In this document: positions 54,169 to 63,825 of the stretch, piece by piece | Layout: every line of letters starts with the position of its first letter | Position numbering within the stretch: position 1 is the stretch's first letter | Assembly (NCBI GenBank): GCA_900618795.1 | Contig: UYJD01000012.1 | Location: 212,855-276,854 of the forward strand | Direction: 5' to 3' | DNA: 64,000 nt | Origin: Cyanodermella asteris | Lineage: Eukaryota > Ascomycota > Lecanoromycetes > Ostropales > Stictidaceae | Made by a program: the position numbers and the translations under genes | The notes under the pieces: model-generated | Told to the model about the DNA's origin: nothing | The model's input: the letters and a program-made list of their open reading frames with translations, nothing else | Databases searched by the model: none

Positions 54169-57100
54169 ATGATGGCTGCAGCTGTGAAGCCTCACTTGAA
54201 TGGCAACACCAATGGCATGTCGCATGGCGCGCCGAAGCTGCGCTTTTCAGACTTCCCTGCCAGCCTCAATGTTCCCGTCGGACAAGAAGAGGAGGTCGAA
54301 CTCGACTTGCAGCAACTGCCAGATGATTTTGAGGAACTCTGCCAGCTGCTAGAAACCGAAGGTGCTAAGAAGAACATTTGGATGACAATCGCTTGCGCAT
54401 ACGCGAAGCAAGAGAACGTGGACGTCGCGATTGAGATCTTGAATCGCGGGCTTCAGGTCCTAAACCGTGTTGCACCTAAAGACAAGGCGCCTCTCTCGAC
54501 GCTACAATGCTGGCTTTATATTGGGAAGAGCAGGGATGCGCCTCGGCAGACAGAGACCGACGGCGTTCGCATAAAGGCTGACTTTCTCAACTCGGCTACC
54601 GCCGCCCTCAATGATGCATCGCGTTTGAACCCAGCATTCCCGCCCTTGGTCATGGCCAGAGGTGTGCTGTCACTGCTCAGAGCAGCTCTCGCACCTCCAG
54701 GCAAGTCGGCCGGGCCTCATCATGCTGAAACTGGGGAGAGGATTGATGCTTTACGACAAGCGCTGAGATGCTTTGACGATGCAGCAAAGGCGTCAGGTAA
54801 CCGCAACATGATGGCAACACTGGGGAAAGCAAGGGTTCAGTTCGCGCTTGGCAAATGGGCTGATTCGCTCACTTCGTACCAGGACGTGCTCGCCCGAGCA
54901 CCTGACATTCACGAACCAGATCCCAGGATTGGAATTGGTTGTTGTCTGTGGCAGCTGGGCCATCCTGAAGAGGCAAGGGAAGCTTGGGAGCGGGCTTTGG
55001 ATATCGACCCAAGCTCCAAGGTTGCACATATACTACTTGGTCTCTACTATTTGAGAGATAGCTCCAAGCACGACCCTCTATCGACAGAATTCGCCATATC
55101 GTACCGGAGGGGCATTGCGCAACACGCTCAAAAAGCGTATCAGCTGGATTCCAAGGATCCCTTGACATCAGTAACTCTTGGTGGCTATTTCCTCCCAAAG
55201 CTTGCCATGCGGACCGTGGAAGAGCTCGCGCGACAAGCCATCGACTTTGGCGATGTGCTTTCGATCGTCAGCGACGGCTGGTATCTACTCGCAAGAAGAG
55301 AACATTATCGCCAGGACTCCGCCAACATACGCAAGCTACTCGATCTTTATAGTCGTGCCGATGCGGCTCGAGGTGGTGGTTCCCGAGGCTTTTTACTAGC
55401 AAGATTTGGCGCGGTGCAAGCCCAAATCATGCAGAATGATATCGACGGGGCAAGATTCCGTCTTGAAGGAATTGTACAGCATCACCAGAATGTCATTGAA
55501 GCCAAACTCGTGCTAGGCACAATTTACGCGCAGGAGTATCTTGACGCCCAAGCGAGCGGGAGCAAGGAAGACAAATCGGACACTTTCAGAAAAGCAGTCG
55601 CTCATCTCGAAGCCGTGCGCTTTCAATGGAAGGACAACAAGACTAGCTTCAAGCCAGATCCCAATGTCTTGCTCCTACTTTCAAAGCTATTCGCATTTGA
55701 CTCTCCTGACAAAGCCCTGAGCTGTCTCTTGCAATTAGAGACATGGGAAGTCGACAAGGCGCCAGCGGCCCTGCAATTCAAGGACGAGGAGGATGCGATC
55801 GTCCGTCGAAGCAAGCAGCGAGAGCACCTTTCTCCAGAGCTATTGAACAATATCGCCTGCTTTCAGTACCAATTAGAACGATACAACGAAGCATCGGAAA
55901 CGTTCCAGTCTGCCCTGAGTGCTTGTACCAAGCTGCAGAGCGATGTCGCCATCAGCGACGAGCTGGTGACGACCATAAGCTACAACCTGGCGCGAAGTTA
56001 CGAAGGCTCACAACTGCCCGATGAAGCTAGGAAGGTGTATGAAGGGTTGTTCGAGCGCCATCCCGAGTATAGCGACGCCAGAACGCGTCTCACGTATCTG
56101 CAATTCCGCGCCGATCCAGGCGAAGACGGTCAAAAAGCCATCCAGGACCTGTTCAATAGCGATCCTGACGATCTCGAGGTTCGTGCTTTATATGGATGGT
56201 ATCTTAGAAAGACGAAGAAGTACACGCCAAACCTCGCAGATGACCCTGAATGGAAACACTACAAACACACCCTCCAAAATATCGACAAGCATGACACATA
56301 CTCACTGGTAGGAATGGGCAATTTGCACTTGATGCTTGCTCGTGAGATGAAGCGCAACACTGATGATGAGCGCAATCGACGATATACGCAGTATCGAAAA
56401 GCGGTCGAGTTCTTCCACAAGGTTCTTGACCTGGATCCCAAGAACGCGTACGCGGCCCAAGGTGTGGCCATCGCTCTGGCCGAACACAAGAGGGACGTTG
56501 CTGGCGCAAAGCAAATCTTCTCCAAGGTTCGAGAGACGCTCCGAGACTCGAACGTGCTGGTCAATCTTGGACATATCGACTCGGAGATGAAGCAGTTCCA
56601 ACGAGCAATTGAGAGTTACGAGGCCGCGCTCGCAATGGATAGACAGGAAGACACTCAGCTCATGGCCTGTTTGGCGCGGACGTGGGCCAACCGAGCTCGC
56701 GCCGAAAAGTCCACACTTGCGTTTAACAACGCCTTAGATCTGTCGAGGAGAATACTGAAGCTCGCTCCGAGCCAGGTCCACTTTCAGTTCAACGTCGCTT
56801 TCATTCAGCACTCGCTTGCACAGCATCTCAGACAGCTCAACAGTAACCAGAGGACGAAGAGCGAGATGGAGGAAGCATTGAAAGGCGTGGATGAAGCCAA
56901 CGACACCTTTACAGAGCTAGCGAAGTCCGATCATCCTCCATACCCGCCCAGCGACCTTGACGCTCGTGCCAATCTCGGAAAGACACTCAGGGGTCAGCTT
57001 GAGCGAGAAGTGCAGAAACAGAACGAATACGAGAACGCCAATGCGGAGAGACTTGCCGCAGCTAGAGAAGTGCGCGACAAACAACTCAAGGATCGCGAGG

Positions 57101-57861
57101 ATGCGAAGAGGAAGGCTGCTGAGGAGGCTGAGGAGAAGCGGGCGAAGCTGAAGGAAGAGCGTGATCAGCTTATGGCAGCCAGCAAGCGACTGGCTGAAGA
57201 GCGCGCAGCAGCTGAGAAGAGGCGCGAGGAAGAGGAGCTTACCGAGAACAGCGAAGGTGAAAAGGTGAAAAGAGTCAAGAAGCCGAGGAAAAAGGGCGAA
57301 GGCAAGCGGAAGAAGAGGGACGACGACACCGGGGATGAGGAGTCTGGCGATGACGGCGATGAGGAGCGCAAACCGAGACGGAAAGCACGAAGAAGCACAA
57401 CGCCGGCGACCGATGGGGATGCACCTCGCAAGAAGAGAAAGCTGGCAAGGAAGTCTGAAACGACTAAACCGTCCAAGTTCAAGAGCTCCGAGTTTATCGA
57501 AGACAGCGACGATGATGCCGACGTCACCATGGGGGGGACATCCCGAAAGGATCCGTTTGGTCCAGATAGCGACGACGAGCAGTCGTCACCCGCGCCCAAG
57601 GCAGACGTCGACATGCAAGATGCAAACGACGATGAGGATGAGGAGGAGGCCCCGAGGCCAAGTCGAGCACCAGCAGTGGATGACGATGAAGACGATGAGG
57701 AGGCGGACGTTGTCAGAGCACCCACCAGGAAAAATCGGAATCGGATAGACGATGACGATGAAGACGAGGACGAGGATCTTGGCCTGAATAATTCCGCAAA
57801 ACCGGACGGTAGCGGACAGCCAGCGACCGAGGTCGCTGAAGACGATGAAGCTGATGCATGA
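54169..57861 (+). CDS. CTR9: Ctr9, TPR subunit of the Paf1 complex
   Basis: Scaffold of the Paf1 elongation complex, which travels with RNA polymerase II and stimulates H2B ubiquitination and H3K4/K79 methylation. It is a single 3.7 kb exon of 1230 aa. The N-terminal DFEELCQLLETEGAKKNIWM and the following tandem TPR units (about residues 60-920) are characteristic, e.g. DPRIGIGCCLWQLGHPEEAR, NNIACFQYQLERYNEASETF and VLVNLGHIDSEMKQFQRAIE. A long basic-acidic coiled coil follows (about 940-1030, AEEAEEKRAKLKEERDQLMA). The last 200 residues are a disordered tail of alternating Lys/Arg and Asp/Glu blocks, as in Ctr9 of other fungi. Start codons at 54169 and 54172 are adjacent. The length is close to that of other filamentous-fungal Ctr9 proteins. 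Confidence 0.95.
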   Translation: MMAAAVKPHLNGNTNGMSHGAPKLRFSDFPASLNVPVGQEEEVELDLQQLPDDFEELCQLLETEGAKKNIWMTIACAYAKQENVDVAIEILNRGLQVLNRVAPKDKAPLSTLQCWLYIGKSRDAPRQTETDGVRIKADFLNSATAALNDASRLNPAFPPLVMARGVLSLLRAALAPPGKSAGPHHAETGERIDALRQALRCFDDAAKASGNRNMMATLGKARVQFALGKWADSLTSYQDVLARAPDIHEPDPRIGIGCCLWQLGHPEEAREAWERALDIDPSSKVAHILLGLYYLRDSSKHDPLSTEFAISYRRGIAQHAQKAYQLDSKDPLTSVTLGGYFLPKLAMRTVEELARQAIDFGDVLSIVSDGWYLLARREHYRQDSANIRKLLDLYSRADAARGGGSRGFLLARFGAVQAQIMQNDIDGARFRLEGIVQHHQNVIEAKLVLGTIYAQEYLDAQASGSKEDKSDTFRKAVAHLEAVRFQWKDNKTSFKPDPNVLLLLSKLFAFDSPDKALSCLLQLETWEVDKAPAALQFKDEEDAIVRRSKQREHLSPELLNNIACFQYQLERYNEASETFQSALSACTKLQSDVAISDELVTTISYNLARSYEGSQLPDEARKVYEGLFERHPEYSDARTRLTYLQFRADPGEDGQKAIQDLFNSDPDDLEVRALYGWYLRKTKKYTPNLADDPEWKHYKHTLQNIDKHDTYSLVGMGNLHLMLAREMKRNTDDERNRRYTQYRKAVEFFHKVLDLDPKNAYAAQGVAIALAEHKRDVAGAKQIFSKVRETLRDSNVLVNLGHIDSEMKQFQRAIESYEAALAMDRQEDTQLMACLARTWANRARAEKSTLAFNNALDLSRRILKLAPSQVHFQFNVAFIQHSLAQHLRQLNSNQRTKSEMEEALKGVDEANDTFTELAKSDHPPYPPSDLDARANLGKTLRGQLEREVQKQNEYENANAERLAAAREVRDKQLKDREDAKRKAAEEAEEKRAKLKEERDQLMAASKRLAEERAAAEKRREEEELTENSEGEKVKRVKKPRKKGEGKRKKRDDDTGDEESGDDGDEERKPRRKARRSTTPATDGDAPRKKRKLARKSETTKPSKFKSSEFIEDSDDDADVTMGGTSRKDPFGPDSDDEQSSPAPKADVDMQDANDDEDEEEAPRPSRAPAVDDDEDDEEADVVRAPTRKNRNRIDDDDEDEDEDLGLNNSAKPDGSGQPATEVAEDDEADA

Positions 57862-58041
57862 GCTTTCCGGTTAGCATCTTTTGACTCGACAGGTACCGCG
57901 GCAAGTATTATTGTATGATAGAAGTCTCGAAATTGCACAAGTCACCAGATGGCAAAGCATAGATTGAGCTCGACATTTCATACATGATAGCATAACATGG
58001 CCCCACACCCGTCATTGCACTCGCTTCCTCTTTACCGTCCA

Positions 58042-58730
58042 TCAAGGCTCGCGCAAGTCCAACGATAGTTTCGAAACGTGAGCCTTCAACACCTCACCCT
58101 TACAAACATCATGCTTAGCCGGTCTACAGCAATAAGCCCCAATCCTAACCTTCTTCCTCCCCTCCTCATGCAACGGCCACGTACACTCCCGAATCGGGAA
58201 CCTTTCCACGACCTCTCCCCGTTCGTCCAAGCTCACCTCGTAAGCCCACAGCGTCGTCCCGTCCTTGACCGCCAGCTCGATGCTCGTCGATCCGTCGGCC
58301 GCCTTCCGGCTACTCCGCTGCGGTCCAATGCTCCAATCGGCCCACCGGTCGCACCCGACGAAGCTGATGTACGGCTGTCCTTCGAAGAATTCGACGCCCG
58401 TCTTGATCCAGGACGGCTTTGACGAGGGATTGTCGTCGTCGTCGAAGGAGGTGATGTGCAGAACCACCCCCGCTTGATCGAATTGCTGTTTCCAGGCGCC
58501 AGTGAAGGTTATGAGGGCGCGTGAGATCTGGTTGGGCGTAAATGGCGGGATGTCGAGGTATCTGATGATCCATTTTAGTCGGGGGGGGATTGCTCTGTTT
58601 GAAATGGAGCTTTTTGTGTTTCTTACGTTGGGGTGACGGAGAAGACGTCGTGAGCGGGAGGCTTTCGCCAGATGTCCGTGTCGGGCTGGGCGGAGAGGGA
58701 GATGTTGGTTAGTTCGTGGTGGGAAGCCAT
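58042..58730 (-). CDS. DUF1349 family protein (concanavalin-like fold)
   Basis: Small protein of the DUF1349 family, a lectin/glucanase-like beta sandwich of unknown function, often annotated only as DUF1349. Exons 58627-58730 and 58042-58561 are joined over a 65 bp GTAAGA..ATCAG intron, giving 207 aa. Exon 1 encodes LTNISLSAQPDTDIWRKPPA and splicing joins VTPT to YLDIPPF. The core shows AVVLHITSF-like strands, WIKTGVEFFEGQPYISFVGC and LWAYEVSLDERGE, and near the end IRECTWPL and KVRIGAYCCRP, the typical motif order in this family. There is no signal peptide, so it is probably cytosolic. Its stop is 180 bp from the convergent CTR9 stop. Confidence 0.85.
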
Positions 58731-59291
58731 GGTGTTGGGTAGAGGGGTAGAATCTATCGATGCGGGACGTCGGAAGTCGTCGCGGGGTGTTGGGTGTTAG
58801 GATCGATGGAGTGATGTTTCTGCCAAGGACTTAGTGTTTCGGGGATCTTATTTCAGAACCTTTGTCTGCTCTCGGGACTGCGCGTCTGCATGGTCATGTG
58901 AGTATCGAGCGCTGGTGAGAGATTTAAAAGTACTTTCTGCATAAATAGTACACGAATATTTCGATGGGAACATTCTCGAGTCTGCACCGGGGCAGCTGCG
59001 ATACATCTTGTAACCTAGACGCAGGAGACGTCCGCTATTGATTTCTTCTAGCTTCGATTCCATGTATTGACTCAAGGTGATCGTTCACTGCTGACCTTTG
59101 CAACTGCTATCTACACGAAGCACCCTTCAAGGGCGGCATGGGAATCTGGAAAATGGCATCCCTGCCCTTACGTCACCGCGAGCGTGCGAGAGGATCTTCG
59201 GGCATGCTTCAATGACATTGGTGCTCATCTTTCGCTGAATTTCGACGCCATTGCTGCGCGTGGAATTTGCTCAATAGCAAGAAGAATCACC
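58731..59291. other. Divergent spacer, DUF1349 / small mitochondrial protein
   Basis: About 560 bp between two divergently transcribed small genes. It should hold both promoters. No gene is seen. Confidence 0.5.
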
Positions 59292-59665
59292 ATGTTGCGA
59301 ACGTTAGCAAGCCGTCGTTCCATGTCGTGGCTCCCCACTACCTCAGCAACGGTGCGTAAGGCTTCCGCCAGCGCGACGGCCGCGAAAGAAGGCAAGACCG
59401 AGAACACCAAAGTCGTATGTGTCTGCGCTTTTCCCTCAGCCTCATTCATCAGCTAATTTGCTTCGAGTCGACGGAGGAAACTATAGCAAAAGAACAGTCC
59501 TCCCCCACACCCAAAAAGAAAACCATGGCCGAGCTCGACGAGGAGCTTCGCCAAAAGATGCAAGGCCTCGCCGGCGACGGAGGCGACGCCGGCGTCGAAT
59601 GCGAGGACGGCCAACCAGTCGCCATGAAGCGGAGCGTAAAGAACAACATGTTCCGTCTGATCTAA
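59292..59665 (+). CDS. Small conserved protein, predicted mitochondrial
   Basis: A 106-residue protein; function unknown. Exons 59292-59414 and 59468-59665 flank a 53 bp GTATGT..TTCGAG intron with CTAAT near its end. The first 35 residues (MLRTLASRRSMSWLPTTSAT and a further Lys/Ala/Ser stretch) lack acidic residues and are rich in Arg, Ser and Thr, a good mitochondrial presequence. The mature part reads KTMAELDEELRQKMQGLAGD, then ends MKRSVKNNMFRLI. That pattern of acidic helix, Gly-rich linker and basic end resembles a small ascomycete mitochondrial protein I have seen but cannot name. The stop lies 20 bp from the convergent stop of the proteasome chaperone gene. Confidence 0.72.
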
Positions 59666-59685
59666 AGCACACGGACAATAATGTC

Positions 59686-60249
59686 TCAAACTATAGTCTG
59701 CATAGCCAGCTCCAGCAAGTCGAAGAACTGCTCTCGGCTGGCTGGAACGGGCTTCAATCCCATGCCGACGAGCAGCGTGCGCGTCTCGTCTGGTCTCTTT
59801 GCTAATATGGAGCTTGCGATCTGGGTAGCGTATAGCTGGCCTGTGGTCTCGCGTTCTTCGTTTGATGCGCCGAGGAGGGTTCGGGCGGTCAGGTGGGCTC
59901 GCGGCATGAGGTCGTCGTCTCCGTCGTCTCCGCTGGGTATCGAGGGTGCGGATTCACCGAGAGTTTGGGGGTCGCGCGATGTGAGAGGGACTTGGATCTT
60001 TGCACTGATTAGCGGTGCGAAAGTGGACATGAATGCGTAGTGGCAGGTCAGACTACGACGACGTACCCATTGAGCGAGACGTCCTTCCTGTGTAATTGTT
60101 ACGATGATCTTGTCTGTGAAAGAGGTCGTAGTCACTGTCGTTTCGATGCCGTTTACCGTTCCGATAGTCAGTCTGGACGCTGCTGGATATGTTTTGACAT
60201 TAAATGCCGGGATGGTGGAGTTTGCATTGGTCTCTTGGGATTGAGCCAT
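59686..60249 (-). CDS. Proteasome assembly chaperone 3 (PAC3/Psmg3 family)
   Basis: Cytosolic chaperone that helps assemble the alpha ring of the 20S proteasome, as a heterodimer with PAC4. Exons 60067-60249 and 59686-59997 give 164 aa; the intron is 69 bp (GTACGT..GCAAAG), a multiple of 3, so the unspliced frame stays open with 23 extra residues. Splicing joins EGRLAQW to IQVPLTS, restoring the family's continuous strand. Matching features are NGIETTVTTTSFTDKIIVTI near the N-terminus, ARTLLGA in the middle, and ETRTLLVGMGLK then FFDLLELAMQTIV at the end, in the order of human PSMG3. An Asp/Gly-rich loop (about residues 82-90) is an insertion. It is convergent and almost abutting with the gene at 59292. 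Confidence 0.8.
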   Translation of the reverse strand: MAQSQETNANSTIPAFNVKTYPAASRLTIGTVNGIETTVTTTSFTDKIIVTITQEGRLAQWVRRRSLTCHYAFMSTFAPLISAKIQVPLTSRDPQTLGESAPSIPSGDDGDDDLMPRAHLTARTLLGASNEERETTGQLYATQIASSILAKRPDETRTLLVGMGLKPVPASREQFFDLLELAMQTIV

Positions 60250-60638
60250 AATTATAAGCCGCTGAAAAAACAGTCTCACAAGAGACGCGGTAAGCTCAAT
60301 TCCAAGACTGGGGCCTCAGTAGCGTCCAACGAAGAAAGCGTCGTTCCGTGCTGGGTAATAACTTGACGCTGTAAGTTTGAACAGCTATTGAAAGGAAACG
60401 AGGAATAAACGCTCGCCAGTTGACAGTTGAATAATTGCTCCTCATGCGGACTTCAGCATCGCAGAATTGAGCCAATCACGTGCGTTTACAGTCACAGCTA
60501 AAGCCGCCACGTCTACAGACGGCTCACCTAGGTTTAGAGATTTTGCCGTGCGCTACCAGCCTCCAACAATATTATGCATGTCATCGAAATCGTTTCTCAT
60601 TATTGGATCCCAAAGAACCAATCGCATCGTTATGTATA
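60250..60638. other. Intergenic region upstream of PAC3
   Basis: About 390 bp that should hold the PAC3 promoter and the 3' region of the membrane-protein gene. No gene is seen. Confidence 0.5.
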
Positions 60639-61763
60639 CTAAACTCGGCTCCTTCGGCGGGTCTCGGACCACCTCGCCCCAATCTCGCAAACCAGCTCAA
60701 CGAGCACCGGCGTAAAGACGGTCACAGCAACAATCTGCCCAAATGTCCACTCATTATCCGTGTCAGGCTCGCCAATTGACTTCGCCAAGTTGCTCTGAAG
60801 ATTGGATAACCTGTAAATACTCCATATCAAGCCAATCGCCAGCAGCGGAAATATGACAAGCAAAATCAGCGACAAGACCTTCTGCGTCGACGCCAACACA
60901 CGGGACTTTCGCTGAGTCAAGAACGGAATATTGACACCAAATGATCTGAGGACGCCATACAGCAGCTTGCCGAGTGCAATAATGGACACTAGCAGTGACG
61001 CTGCAATGTCGAAGGCGTCGATTGCTGCGTTCTCCGTCGGCGTGAGGGTCTCCCAGTTCCCCGCGCAGAGGCACTGTATCTCGGCCCAGGTGTAAGGATC
61101 AATAACGGCAGCTGGATCCGTCGCCTTGTCACCGATCTGACTGGGGCTGAAAGTGTCGGCCATTTTGTCGAGGAACGTGTAGAGCGATATGACCCAGCAA
61201 ATGCAAAACAGCGGAAAGGTGAGTTTTCTTCGCAAGCCGTGCGCGCCTGAGCGAGGGATGTTCATTGAAGAGAATCGCGTCGGGTCTGTCCAGTTCCAGA
61301 TCAACAGTCGGTACATTAGCGGGATGACGGTAAGGGCCGCTGTCGCCCAGGTGATCCGGAGCGTAAGGTTCCCCATGCCGTCTGCATTGAGGCCGAACGT
61401 GACTTTCGTAACCATGATCGCGCACGCGAGTTCGGTGGAAAAGCAAAAGAACAGACAATATTCGTAGAATGAGTCGAAGATGCGCGTAACCAGGTCCCCA
61501 TGTCGCGATAGGATTCCGCCGTGCTCAGAGTTGGCGATGGTGCAGAGGGTTGCCAGGATGATTCCGAGGATGTTTTCGATGATGTACCCGATTATCATGC
61601 CGATTCCTGAGATATCTGGATTGCCGGTGCCCCATAGTACTTGGCAGATTTGTGGTGAACATGGCTGTGCGAGGCTGATGTTGTTGTTTGTGAGGTTCTC
61701 GATCAGGAAGACATAGTCTGCAAAACTGCCCCTATGCTCGAACTGAGCGCAGTCCAAGGTCAT
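60639..61763 (-). CDS. Seven-span membrane protein of unknown function
   Basis: A single exon of 374 aa with an exoplasmic-looking N-terminus that contains several Cys and NxS/T sites (ENLTNNNISLAQPC). Seven hydrophobic segments follow: near residues 53-77 (GIGMIIGYIIENILGIILAT), 98-123, 134-155, 183-203, a long one near 245-275 (DIAASLLVSIIALGKLLYGV), 292-315 (LSLILLVIFPLLAIGLIWSI), and 342-365. A loop with WAEIQCLCAGNWETL lies before the fifth. I do not recognise a transporter or receptor signature; fungal genomes carry many such proteins with an extracellular Cys-containing start. A seven-span sensor-like role is only one possibility. The ATG at 61763 is the first in the frame. Confidence 0.75.
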   Translation of the reverse strand: MTLDCAQFEHRGSFADYVFLIENLTNNNISLAQPCSPQICQVLWGTGNPDISGIGMIIGYIIENILGIILATLCTIANSEHGGILSRHGDLVTRIFDSFYEYCLFFCFSTELACAIMVTKVTFGLNADGMGNLTLRITWATAALTVIPLMYRLLIWNWTDPTRFSSMNIPRSGAHGLRRKLTFPLFCICWVISLYTFLDKMADTFSPSQIGDKATDPAAVIDPYTWAEIQCLCAGNWETLTPTENAAIDAFDIAASLLVSIIALGKLLYGVLRSFGVNIPFLTQRKSRVLASTQKVLSLILLVIFPLLAIGLIWSIYRLSNLQSNLAKSIGEPDTDNEWTFGQIVAVTVFTPVLVELVCEIGARWSETRRRSRV

Positions 61764-62480
61764 TTTTCGTAGTATATCTTGTGTCTTGGGAGGAAATCAC
61801 GCTTCGAAGAATTGCATCAGACTGAGCTGAAGAACAGTCATAGGCCCAGACGGCTGAAGCCAGATAGGCACGGTAGTATCATAAGACGCAGGATGATTAC
61901 ATGTTGCGGATGCTACGGTGTGTTTCCAATATTACACTTGGTGGCATTGCGCGCTTGTGTAAAAGTATGAATGCGGTCTAGCGCAGCCTTGTGAAGATAG
62001 AACCGGTCAATCTCCCGCGACGCGCACGTTGATTTAGATTCAGGACTCAAACACCACTAACCTTGCTGGTCCAAGCTGCTCCTCTCCGGCGACTTCGAGG
62101 CACGGTCAGCACTGCGCCTCCAAGTGTGTCGCTCCAATCGTTTGTGAGCGCTGTGGGATGCCCAAGGAAAAGGTCCAGAATGGTTGCATTCCGTGCCTCA
62201 GATGCAAAAGGTGTATGCTGAAGCTGACTGCTGGCAGTGCTGGGCCACGATGCTGACACAGTGATACGATAGCACTGCCAATCTTTGTTGCCGGTAAGTC
62301 CAACACCGAGCCTGCTGAGGCTCTGGTTGCAAAAAGAGCCGCGTCCCAGATGCCTTTGTCTACAATTCATACACGGTCCTAGGCGAATCCTCAAGCGCCT
62401 TTGATGACATGTACGACTTCTCTTAGTCTACTATGCAGACATGAAATAAGCATTCAGAGCCTCACTCGTTCGGCCTTATC
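61764..62480. other. Divergent spacer with a cysteine-rich open stretch
   Basis: About 720 bp between divergent genes. A + strand frame from about 62038 to a stop at 62254-62256 has no ATG start but encodes a Cys-rich run with paired Cys-x2-Cys. No complete gene is supported. Confidence 0.4.
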
Positions 62481-63825
62481 ATGTTCAGGTCGACAGTCGT
62501 CGACCTTTGTTTTATTGTCTTCGTCCTCGTCTCGCTCTTCCACACATCCACTGCCTTTCCACATCTCCGCTGGTTTGAGAACCGACAAGATGTCAGCACA
62601 CAACAGCCCATCACCGCTGGTGGTGGCAACGAGACGGCAACGAGGCATGCAACAACGACGGGTCGTAACGCATTTTCCACGAGTGTACTTGCGTCGATGA
62701 CTGAATTCACCAGTGCCAGTGGTGAAGGCTCATCTGTACCGCCTCCCTCAGCGCCAGTAACAATTCCCGCAAGTGGCCAGGTGACGACTGCTCGTGCAGG
62801 CTCACAACCACCTCAGACAAGATCAATAACACCTGTCACTGGTGCTGGTGGCGCTATCTCGAGTGGCAACGCCTTGCAAACGCAACTACCGACTCAATCG
62901 CAAGGGGGTCAACGAGTCACAAGCGCTGTCGGGCCGGTAGTCAGTGAAGTTGGTAGCGCCGTCGGAAGCAATGGCGCTGCGACCGCGACCGCAGGTGCAG
63001 GTGTGCAAAGCCAGGGCTCGAGCGGAGGACAAAGTCAAGGTTCGGGCGGAGGACAGTCACAAGCAGGAGGCGGGCAGACACAGGGCTCCGGAGGAGTGCA
63101 AACTCAAGGCTCAGGAGGGCAAAGCCAGGGTCAAGGTGGAGGGACTGCCACCGGAATACAGACAGAACCTGGTGCAACTCAGGGAGGTGGATTGCCAGGA
63201 CAGACTCAGTCAGCCCAGTTGCCACCAGGCATTAGCCAAGGAGGCGGCAGTCAGATCATCATCGGGCCTATCGTGACGGTTGTCGGACAAACGACAAATC
63301 CCGGAGCGTCAGGCTTTGGCTTTGTCGCCACCACACTGCCACCCGTGACAGAAAACGTTCCAGGAGGTGGGTCTGGGCCAGTGTCAACGGACGCGTCTGG
63401 TAATCCGGTTTATCCCTCGGCGACGCCGACGGGAAGCCAGAAGCCTGCGCCGACGATTCCGACGACTGGGAGCCCGCCATACAACACGGACTTGTCGGTT
63501 GCTGCCAGAGCCGGTATCGGGGTCGGTACTGCAATTCCTGTTGCATTGCTTCTGGCATGGTAAGTTCTCTAATGAGCAGAATGCGGTGATTTGCTAACCC
63601 AGTATCAGGACGGCAGCGTGGTGTGCGCGCCAACGAAAAGGACAGCAGAATGAAGAAGCTGTCGTCGCTGATAGTCAAGCGAATCTCTTGCCCAATATGA
63701 CTGAGAGTAACGCCAGTACAGGGATCTTGAGTCAAGGAAGATGGTCTCCAGGAGACTCTAACTCGAACATAAACAGTCCGGTGGTGCAGGTAGTGAGAGT
63801 GGGTATAGGGGATGGCAAAACTTAG
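62481..63825 (+). CDS. Secreted Ser/Gly/Gln-rich protein with one membrane anchor
   Basis: Cell-surface protein with a cleavable signal peptide (about 1-25, hydrophobic core LCFIVFVLVSLF), a 320-residue low-complexity ectodomain and a C-terminal membrane span. Exons 62481-63559 and 63609-63825 are joined over a 49 bp GTAAGT..TATCAG intron, giving 431 aa. The ectodomain is rich in Ser, Thr, Gly and Gln with about ten imperfect copies of a G-x-Q-S/T-Q-G unit near residues 175-235 (GGQSQGSGGGQSQAGGG), mucin-like. The span (AARAGIGVGTAIPVALLLAW) crosses the exon junction and is followed by a basic stop-transfer (CARQRKGQQ) and a cytosolic tail. The stop at 63823-63825 may not be the true end: a different frame is open with protein-like sequence to the window edge. 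Confidence 0.7.
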
